This document shows, piece after piece, positions 51,921 through 60,744 of a stretch of 64,000 nt of DNA. The translations under genes and the position numbers were made by a program. Position 1 is the first letter of the stretch. Every line of letters begins with the position of its first letter. The notes under the pieces are model-generated. The model ran no database searches and had not been told where the DNA came from. It saw only the letters and a list, made by a program, of their open reading frames with translations. Origin of the DNA: Closterium sp. Naga37s-1. Taxonomy: Eukaryota > Streptophyta > Zygnematophyceae > Desmidiales > Closteriaceae. The DNA lies in assembly GCA_947471745.1 (NCBI GenBank), contig CANJKZ010000117.1, positions 62,001 through 126,000 of the forward strand, read 5' to 3'.

Positions 51921-54900
51921 ATGCGACCGCACCGCCCGCTCGCGTCTCTCTTCTGCGTCCTCGCATCGCCCGCGATTGCCGCGTGCACATCCCCACTTGC
52001 GGGTCCACTCCGATTGGTCAGTGCAGTTGGAACGGATTCCGGGACACGTGGCGCTGCCACAGCATGTCAGGTGGCGCTCGACGCGACTCGCGGATCGGAG
52101 AGAACGGTTAGTAGCGCAACTGCCGCTGAATGCGCGACCGATGGCGCTGCCGCGGCGAGAAGGGCTGCCAGCGGGGCGTCTTATAGCGAACCGTCTTGTA
52201 TCGAAGCGTCTCGAGAGCCCACATCTCACGGTCGGCGCAGGGCGGCGGGAAAGGCGCGCGGATGGACGGTGGCGGTGGAGGGTAACATCGGCGTGGGGAA
52301 ATCAACGGTCCTGAGTGCTCTGGGGGAGCGATTGAACAGGTGGGAAGGGTCGCCCTCTTACCGCTTACCCACCACCCTCCCTCCCTCACCGCACCCCTCC
52401 CCTCTCGCAATTCAGTATCCCAACTTCATATTTCAGGTCTCTCCCGATCTTCTCCCCTCTAATCCCCATCCCCAACCGCACCCCACTTTCCTCCTCCCAA
52501 ACCCTCCCCTCCCTCCCCTCGCCCTCCCCCACCTCTCCCCCCCCCTCCCCCCCCTCTCCTCCTCCACCTCCCAACCTCCCCCTCACTCACCCTGCAGTGA
52601 CGTGGCATTGCGGAGAGCTGTCACTGGCGGTGGTGCTGACGTGGCGCTTCAGCCCGAGCCGCTGCGTGAGTGGCGCAACGTGCGGGGCAGCGGGGAAAAT
52701 GCGCTGGACGCGTTTTATAAAGACCCCAGGAGGTGGGAGAGGGGGCAGTTTGGGGGAGATTGGGGAGGGGTGAGTGGGGAGGGGTGAGTGGGGAGCAGTG
52801 AGTGGGGAGCGGTGAGTGGGGAGGGATGAGTGGGGAGCGGTGAGTGGGGAGCAGTGAGTGGGGAGCGGTGAGGGGGGAGCGGTGAGTGGGGAGGGGTGAG
52901 TGGGGAGGGGTGAGTGGGGAGGGGTGAGTGGGGAGCGGTGAGTGGGGAGCGGTGAGTGGGGAGCGGTGAGTGGGGAGCGGTGAGTGGGGAGGGATGAGTG
53001 GGGAGGGGTGAGTGGGGAGCAGTGAGTGGGGAGCGGTGAGTGGGGAGGGATGAGTGGGGAGCGGTGAGTGGGGAGGGGTGAGTGGGGAGCGGTGAGTGGG
53101 GAGCGGTGAGTGGGGAGCGGTGAGTGGGGAGCGGTGAGTGGGGAGGGGTGAGTGGGGAGCGGTGAGTGGGGAGCAGTGAGTGGGGAGTGGTGAGGGGGGA
53201 GCGGTGAGTGGGGAGGGGTGAGGGGGGAGCGGTGAGTGGGGAGGGGTGAGTGGCGCAACGTGTGGGGCAAACGCGCTGGGGGCGTTCTATAAAGACCCCA
53301 AGAGGTGGGGGCGGGGAGAAAGGGAGGAGGGGAAGAGTACTGCATGTTTCAGGGTTGCTTAGAGCTTTCAGAGGCTTTTCTTCATGTCCTGCATCTCCCA
53401 GTACCGTCCCATACTACCATCACCACCCCTCTGCCTTCTCCCTCCCCTTCCTCTGGCCTTTCCCCCCTCCTCCCCTTCCCTCCCCAGGTTAGCCTACACC
53501 TTTCAGAACCTGGTGTTTATCTCCCGTGCGACACAATACCTCCAATCCCACCGCCACCGCCACCGCCACCGCCACCACCCTTTCCGATTCTCTCCCTTCT
53601 TTTTGACCCCCTTCCCACTCCCTCTCTCCCTTCCCCTTCCCTTTCCCCCCCCTATCAAACCTTTCGTTAGGTTCGCCTACACCTTCCAGAGCCTGGTCTT
53701 CATCTCCCGGGCCTCTCAATACCGCCAAGCCAAGCACACCGTCACCACCTGTCCTGTCTCCCTCTCTCTCCCTTCTCTCCCCTCTTCTTTCTCCAACCAG
53801 GTTCGCCTACACCTTCCATCAAGAGCCCGGTGTTCATCTCCCGGGCCTCTCCATACCGCCAAGCCAAGCACACCGCCACCACCCCTCTGCCCTCCGCCTC
53901 TGCGAGCAATCCCTTTTCTTACTCCCTCTCACCCTTTCGTTTCCCCCTCCTCTCAGGTTCGCCTACACCTTTCAGAGTCTGGCCTTCATCTCCCGTGCGA
54001 CACAACGCCTCTAAGCGCACCAGCACAACCCCTCCTGTCTCTCTCTTTCCCCCTTCTCTCCCCACTTCCCTCACCCCCCTCCCAGGTTCGCCTACACATT
54101 TCAGAGCCTCGTTTTCATCTCCCGTGCTTCTCAGTACCGCCACGGCTTGCAGCAACACCCCTCTGCTCTGCGCCTCTGCGAGCGATCCCTCTTCTGCGAT
54201 CGCCTTGTGTTTGCGCCAGCAGCAGTGGTAGGAGGGCTGTTCACGCCGTTAGAGGAGGCACTCTATGACTCGTGGGTCGATGCCGTGCTGCCCATGCTGC
54301 CAGCTGTGGTGAGTCCCATTTCTCCTCTCTTCTCTGACCGCCTTGTGTTTGCACCGGCACCAGCAGCAGTGGCAGGGGGGCTCTTCACGCCGTTAGAGGA
54401 GGCACTCTATGACTCGTGGGTCGATGCCGTGCTGCCCATGCTCCCAGGGGTGGTGAGTTACCATGCTATCCCTTTTGCAGATCTTGGTGTTTGCGCCAGC
54501 TGCAGCGTGGGGGCTGTTCACGCCGCTAGAGGAAGCACTCTATGACTCGTGGGTGGATGCTGTGTTGCCCATGCTACCTGGAGTGGTGAGTTACCTGGTT
54601 ACCAGGTCCTGTTCTCACCAGAGGGGGGGGCTGTTCACGCCACTAGAGGAAGCACTCTAAAACTCGTGGGTCGATGCCGTGCTGCCCATGCTGCCTGCTG
54701 TGGTGAGTACATTGCTTGAGTAACTTGCATTGCAATGGGGTTCTCTTGCTCCCCCTTCTGCGACCGTCTCGTGTTTGCACTGGCAGCAGTAGCAGGAGGG
54801 CTGTTCACTCGCATGGAGGAGGGGTTATATGACTCGTGGGTCGATGCCGTGCTGCCCATGCTGTGCCGAGCCGGGAGCAACGATGTGCCATCCCCACTGT

Positions 54901-57900
54901 TTCTCTGCCCCTGTCTGTGTTATCATGCTGCCACCGACTCTCTGCACATCAGGTATCCGATGCTTTCATCTACCTGAGGGCAGACCCCTCTGTGTGCCTG
55001 CGGTAATGGTGTGCCCTTGATGCTGTGATGCCACTGACTCACTCTCTCCCCCCTCTCCTACCACCTCTCTCATCCCATCAGGTATCCGATGCTTTCATCT
55101 ACCTGAGAGCCGACCCCTCTGTGTGCCTGCAACGCCAGACTCCCCTTGATTCTGTGTTGCCACTGACTCTCTCTCTTTCCCCCGTCTTCCACACCCCTTC
55201 CCCCCTCATCCTCTCTCATCCCATCAGGTACCCGATGCCTTCATCTACCTGAGAGCCGACCCCTCTGTGTGCCTGCGGTAATGGTGTTCCCTTGATGCTG
55301 TGATGCCACTGACTCACTCTCTCCCCCCTCTCCTACCACCTCTCTCATCCCATCGGTATCCGATGCTTTCATCTACCTGAGAGCCGACCCCTCTGTGTGC
55401 CTGGAACGCCAGACTCCCCTTGATACTGTGTTGCCACTGACTCTCTCTCTTTCCCCCGTCTTCCACACCCCTTCCCCCCTCATCCTCTCTCATCCCATCA
55501 GGTACCCGATGCCTTCATCTACCTGATAGCCGACCCCTCTGTGTGCCTGCGGTAATGGTGTTCCCTTGATGCTGTGATGCCACTGACTCACTCTCTCCCC
55601 CCTCTCCTACCACCTCTCTCATCCCATCAGGTACCCGATGCCTTCATCTACCTGAGAGCAGACCCCTCTGTGTGCCTGCAACGCCTGAAGCAACGGTGTC
55701 CTCTCTCCGCCCCCCCCCATCAGGTACCCGATGCCTTCATCTACCTAAGGGCCGACCCCTCTGTCTGCCTACAGCGCCTGAAGCAACGGTGTGTTCTTCC
55801 CGATGCCCCCACTACTCCCCCTCCTCCTCCCATCAGGTACCCGATGCATTCATATACTTGAGAGCCGAACCCTCTGTCTGCCTGCAACGCCTGCAGCAAC
55901 GGTGTTCTCTCCACCCCCCACCTCTGCCTCTATGTGTACAGCTGTGCTGCCACTGACACTCTCAACCCCTTTCCACTCCCCCATCTTCCCTCCCTCCTCC
56001 TCCTCCCATCAGGTACCCGATGCATTCATATACTTGAGAGCCGAACCCTCTGTCTGCCTGCAACGCCTGCAGAAACGGTGTGCTCTCTACCCCCCACCTC
56101 TGCAATGCCTCCCTGCTAAGACTCTCCCTCCTTCCCTCACAGTCTCTGTGCCTGTCTGTCTGCCTCTGTCTCTGTCTCTGTCTCTGTCTCTGTCTCTGTC
56201 TCTGTCTCTGCCTCTGCCTCTGTCTCTGCCTCTGCCTCTGCCTCTGTCTCTGTCTCTGCCTCTGCCTCTGCCTCTGCCTCTGCCTCTGCCTCTGTCTCTG
56301 CCTCTGCCTCTGCCTCTGCCTCTGCCTCTGCCTCTGCCTCTGCCTCTGCCTCTGCCTCTGCCTCTGTCTCTGCCTCTGCCTCTGCCTCTGCCTCTGCCTC
56401 TGCCTCTGCCTCTGCCTCTGCCTCTGCCTCTGCCTCTGTCTCTGCCTCTGCCTCTGCCTCTGCCTCTGTCTCTGTCTCTGTCTCTGCCTCTGCCTCTGCC
56501 TCTGTCTCTGTCTCTGTCTCTGTCTCTGCCTCTGCCTCTGGCTCTGCCTCTGCCTCTGCCTCTGCCTCTGCCTCTGCCTCTGCCTCTGCCTCTGTCTCTG
56601 TCTCTGTCTCTGTCTCTGTCTCTGTCTCTGTCTCTGTCTCTGCCTCTGCCTCTGCCTCTGCCTCTGCCTCTGCCTCTGCCTCTGCCTCTGCCTCTGCCTC
56701 TGCCTCTGCCTCTGCCTCTGCCTCTGCCTCTGGCTCTGGCTCTGTCCCTGCCTCTGCCTCTGCCTCTGCCTCTGCCTCTGCCTCTGCCTCTGCCTCTGCC
56801 TCTGTCTCTGTCTCTGTCTCTGTCTCTGTCTCTGTCTCTGCCTCTGCCTCTGCCTCTGTCGCTGTCTCTGTCTCGGTCACTCTGTTGCTCAAAGTAAGAT
56901 TTTGAGTCGACTCAAAAGCAAACTCCTTCCCTCACAGTCACTGCGTCTGTCTGTCTGCCTCTGCCTCTGCCTCTGCCTCTGTCACTCTGTTGCTCAAAGT
57001 TCCCTCTCCATGACCATCCACCCACTCACCCACACGCATCTCCTATTCGTGTATCACACTTTCCTCCTTTCAACCGTTCTTATCCCTCTGACCGCCCTTT
57101 TCACTTCTTGCCCCGCAGCTCTCGCTCTGAAGAGACCACGGTTGACTTGCCGTACCTGCACGAGCAGTGTCTTGAGTTGACTCAAAACACACCCTTCTCA
57201 TGCCTCTTGCCGCCCACGTCACTTCTTGCCCCGCAGCTCTCGCGCAGAAGAGACCTCGGTTGACTTGCCGTACCTGAAGCGTTTGCACAAGCTGTGTCTT
57301 GAGTCGACTCTGAGCACACCGTTCTCATCCCTCTCCCTGGCCACGTCACTTCTCGCCCCACAGCTCTCGCTCCGAAGAGACTGCTGTTGACTTGCCACAC
57401 CTGCAGCACCTGCACGAGCTGTATTGCTTTTGAGTCGACTCAAAGCACTACCCGTCTCATCCCTCTCCCCGCCTACCTCTCCCCACGCAGCTCTCGCTCA
57501 GAAGAGGCCTCCGTTGACTTGCCATACCTACACCACCTGCACGAGCTGTATTGCTTTTGAGGCGCCTCAAAAGCACTTCTTTATCCCTCTAACCCGCACC
57601 TCACCCGCACAGATCTCGCTCAGAAGAGGCCTCCGTTGACTTGCCATACCTGCGATTTTGAGACATCTCACAACTTGTTCTCATTCCTCTCCCCGCCCAC
57701 GCAGATCTCGTTCCGAGGAGACCTCCGTTGACTTGCCGTACCTGCAGCGCCTGCACGAGCTGTATCCCTTTTAAGGCGCCTCAGAAGTCGTTCCTTATCC
57801 CTCTAACCCCACACATCCCCTGCACAGATCTCGCTCAGAAGAGACCTCCGTTGACTTGCCGTACCTGCAGCGCCTGCACGAGTTGTATTCCTTTTGAGGC

Positions 57901-58459
57901 GCCTCAAAAGTCGTTCTTTATCCCTCTAACCCCACACATCCCCTGCACAGATCTCGCTCAGAAGAGACTTCTGTTGACTTGCCGTACCTGCAACGCTTGC
58001 ACGAGCTGTACGACCGCTGGTTCCTGGAAGGTTCTCACAGGGTAGATCCTGAACACACGGCAGGTGAGTAGGATGGTTGGCATGGTGCTGCGTGCACATT
58101 TCCCAGATTTGATCCAGATTTTCGCATACTCTTTTCATGCTCGCCGCTTGCTCCCTGCAGCCCCTTCCTTCAGTGCCACTTTGGACGGAGCCTTGACTCA
58201 CAGTGCACTCGATGGTGTGCCGTTGCTGGTGGTGAATTGTAACCAGCACAGGCAGCAGCGCAGTGGTGGTGATTTTGTGGGGCCAGACAGTGGCACTGGT
58301 GAAGGAGAGGAAAGGTTGGAGAAAGGGGCTGTCATGGGTTCAGAGGTAGCAGAGGTGTTGCCAGGAGCAAAGGTTGGGTTTGGAGGGAGTGATTTGAACA
58401 CATTGCTGGATGAAATTTTGCCGTTTTTGCAACGATTGTGTGCACGAACGCATGTCTGA
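51921..58459 (+). CDS. Deoxynucleoside kinase (dCK/dGK/TK2-like), organelle-type leader
   Basis: Exons 51921-52339, 52598-52732, 54086-54308, 56013-56077, 57951-58063 and 58161-58459 join in phase (417 aa, stop TGA). The first 110 residues are Ala/Arg/Ser-rich, fitting a mitochondrial or plastid transit peptide. P-loop EGNIGVGKS at 120-128. Then EPLREWRNV and FYKDPRR (substrate-site region), [13 protein letters not shown], the family's ERS..DR motif ([12 protein letters not shown]), [26 protein letters not shown] (lid region with Arg residues) and [17 protein letters not shown]. It should phosphorylate deoxynucleosides with ATP for salvage; the substrate is not predictable. The C-terminal 60 residues are Gly/Glu-rich and not a family feature. 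Exons 2-5 sit in decoy arrays; the chosen copies are the only complete ones except for exon 4, where several would splice in phase. Confidence 0.88.
52768..53250 (+). repeat. 14-bp minisatellite GTGAGTGGGGAGCG, dNK intron 2
   Basis: About 34 units. Each contains GTGAGT, the consensus donor. The array ends in a copy of exon-2 DNA whose GTGAGTGGCGCAACG (encoding REWRN) looks like the founder of the unit. Confidence 0.95.
53246..53304 (+). repeat. Donor-side copy of dNK exon 2
   Basis: Repeats the end of exon 2 (REWRNV ... AFYKDPR) with its GTGGG donor. Confidence 0.85.
53488..54010 (+). repeat. Four acceptor-side decoys of dNK exon 3
   Basis: Copies after AG at 53488, 53671, 53801 (internally altered) and 53957 repeat [17 protein letters not shown] and break off. 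The complete exon begins at 54086. Confidence 0.9.
54336..54866 (+). repeat. Four donor-side copies of dNK exon 3
   Basis: Copies at 54336-54452, 54481-54585, 54622-54702 (with an in-frame TAA) and about 54762-54866 repeat DRLVFAPAA ... [23 protein letters not shown]. The first three keep the GTGAGT donor; the last is diverged there. Confidence 0.9.
54954..56077 (+). repeat. Nine-copy array of dNK exon 4
   Basis: Copies start at 54954, 55082, 55228, 55356 (acceptor AG lost), 55502, 55631, 55724, 55838 and 56013, nearly all after CATCAG. They encode [18 protein letters not shown]. Those at 55631-56013 also keep the end LKQR and a G|GTGT donor. The exon is 65 bp, so including two copies would shift the frame. 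Confidence 0.92.
56150..56880 (+). repeat. 730-bp CTCTGC/CTCTGT hexanucleotide satellite, dNK intron 4
   Basis: Near-pure hexamer repeat with C/T choice at the last base in runs. A short tract of the same hexamer lies before an acceptor at 40900-40930 and again at 56955. Confidence 0.97.
57119..57910 (+). repeat. Seven acceptor-side decoys of dNK exon 5, each ending at a palindrome
   Basis: Copies start after CAG at 57119, 57237, 57364, 57491, 57613, 57705 and 57828 and encode [20 protein letters not shown]. All seven stop within a few bases of a palindrome of the TTTTGAGTCGACTCAAAA family (57172, 57299, 57429, 57552, 57653, 57769, 57891). The complete exon at 57951 continues YDRWFLEGS. Confidence 0.93.
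57552..57575. repeat. 24-bp perfect palindrome, GGCGCC core
   Basis: Half-site TGCTTTTGAGGC followed by its exact reverse complement. The neighbouring unit at 57429 has the GTCGAC core instead. Confidence 0.95.
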
Positions 58460-60499
58460 GTGAATAGTTTTGTTTAATTGTACGTGTTAATTGTGCCATT
58501 GATTTGAGAGTTTGTCCATCCACATTTGAACCAAACAGTCTGAGAAGATATCATGCATATTCTCCTGGTGTTGGGTGAGGAAGGGAGCCAACAAGACCCA
58601 CAACTGTTCCTAGATTTACCCTAAAGCACTTGGTGCTCAAATTAGAACGTTACATCCATGTCTTCGCGAAGTGCTGGCTTCGCGAAAATCCGCGTCCGCC
58701 TGTTGGCCATCCCCGTACCCGACAGGCACCACCCCTCTGGCGACAAGTGGTCTGCTGGTGCTGAGTGCTGACTGGTCGGTTCGGTTCGGTATTATCGAGG
58801 CATCCCTCCCTTGCTCCTTTCCCCTCTTTCCCCCTCCCAAGCCCAACTCCTGTGCTCCCTTTTCATTTGCCTCCCCTCGCCTCGTCGCCGCATCCACGTT
58901 TCTCGACTCTCGAGATTGCCGTTACTTCTCACCAGCAAACCAACCTCCTCCATTGCTGTCCCTTTCTTTCTCTCTTCTCTTCCCTCTTCTTTCTCTACTC
59001 TTTTCTCACTGCTCCTTTCTCGTCTTGATTTTATTCAACAGAAACGCATCACCAAGATTCTTTCTGGTTTTCCTTTCTCCTGCACTGCACTAAATGTGCT
59101 AGGTTTACCCTTTCTAGGGTAGGCTTTCTGGAAGCTTCTCTATCGGCATTTCTCCCCATTGGGGGTCCGAGTGCGATAAGAGCGTCCCTCAAGAGCTCGT
59201 AATAAGTTTCCCATGTGCAAGCACCCACTTGCGCCGTTCCCCATAGTTTATGGTCGTTCGGCCGGTTACTTTCAGCCGGCTGCTTCGACTGGTTACTTTT
59301 AGCCGGCTAAATCGACCCCAGCCGGTTAGTTCCCAATGGCGTTCCGGCAAGGCGGCGGCGAGTCACGGGGGGGTCCGGGTCGGCCGGACGGCCCGCCGCG
59401 AATAAAGGACGGCAGCTGGATATCTGCCGACGCTCGGAATCGACCGACTGGCTGGGCATCGCAGGTCCGTCGGTCTTCGCATTGACAGCCCTTATAAGAG
59501 CGTCCATAGCCTTAACGTTTTAGAAACCTGGTTCGACCGCTTACGGTACTGATGTGTTCAAACGCTCGACCATATTACTGTGCAGTTTTCTATTTTTGAG
59601 ACGAGTCAACGTTAGACCACATCGCTGTATGATTTTTCTTGCTAGTTTCGCTTTTCGGGTCTCATGGCCGCGCATGTTCCGCCTTCGAGCCGTTCCTTGT
59701 CGTGCTTCTGAGACGTCTCAAAACTCGCTTCACGGCCTCGAACATTCCGTCTATTCAACCGTCCCACTGTGAACTCAATGCGGTTAAGCTGCGGACATTG
59801 AATGCGGTTAAGCTGCGGACATTCCGTCTACGTCCAATGTTGAAACCTATGCGACTAAGGATGTGCAGCATGAGGATGTTTGTGTAAGGAAAATTGATCC
59901 AGAGACAGCAAAAGCGAGATTTGTTTTGTCAACGTCGTCGTCCTACCATTTTCTAACGAGCTCGTTTCGTCGCACCAACTCGAGGTGACTATTGAGTCGA
60001 CTCAAAAACATTTTCTTCCATCTCCTGGCGTTTTCCTCCCCTCCTCCCAAACACTACTTGAGCTTCAGACTCGGCGAGCGAAGCGCATGAAGCTACACAT
60101 TTGGAAGAACGCGCCTCCATTCAATTTGCCCTCGCGTTTCCTCCCCCTCCGCCTGCCCTTTTCCCCGACCTCCGCTTCCCCCATGCCTCCCGCCTCCCCC
60201 CTGCGTCAGACTTGGCGCGCGAAGCGCTTGAACCGCAATGTGGGAAAGCCGGGCATACTGTGTTCAAGATTTTGGATTCTCAAAACTCCCCTTACATTCC
60301 GTTCCGGCTTCCCCCCTTTCCTCTCCAACTTCCTACAACCCCCGCCTCGTCCCCATCTCCCCCCCTCCCCTCTCTCCGCCTCCCCCTTGCGCCAGATGGG
60401 AAGCGTGAAGCGCTTGAAGCCGCGCATGTGGAAGAGCGCGCCTCTTTCTCAAGTGCAGCAAATTCCCCCCCACCCCGTCCTCCCTTCCCCCTATGCCAG
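58460..60499 (+). other. Region between the dNK and TBC genes
   Basis: No gene that I can support. Contains CCGGTTACTTTTAGCCGGCT-like repeats at about 59265-59330, a short direct repeat (GCGGTTAAGCTGCGGACATT) at 59780-59825, and palindromes of the GAGTCGACTC family at 59709-59720 (GACGTC core) and 59992-60005. From about 60070 it holds decoy copies of the next gene's first visible exon. Upstream exons or the promoter of the TBC gene may lie here unrecognised. Confidence 0.5.
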
Positions 60500-60744
60500 A
60501 TGGGGCGCGCGAAGCGGCTGAAGCCGCGCATGTGGAAGAGCGCGTTCGACGCGGAGGGGCGTCTGGTGCGCATGCCACAAGTGCTTAAAGCAATTCTCGA
60601 AGGGGTGAGTTTAAGGTCGACTCAAGCTTTTTTCGCCACAAGTGCTTAAGGCAAATCTTGAAGGGGTGCGTTTCTACTATACTCAACAATCACCAAGGGC
60701 GTCTGATGCGCATGCCGCAAGTGCTCAGAACAATTTTTTAAAAG
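60070..60744 (+). repeat. Array around the first visible TBC exon
   Basis: Acceptor-side copies near 60070, 60208 and 60394 repeat RAKRLKPRMWKSA in diverged forms after CAG. The complete exon is 60500-60604. Donor-side copies at 60635-60664 and about 60697-60744 repeat MPQVLKAILEG, the first with a GTGCG donor. A GGTCGACTC half-palindrome lies at 60616-60624 between them. Confidence 0.85.

Noticed and set aside
56080..57180. A 366-codon Cys/Leu repeat frame and a 368-codon Pro/Leu repeat frame
   Set aside because: Pure readings of the CTCTGY satellite inside an intron; no start context, no homology.
58670..59122. Frames of 87-140 codons between the kinase and TBC genes
   Set aside because: Pyrimidine-rich, overlapping in three frames, no recognisable domain; treated as non-coding.
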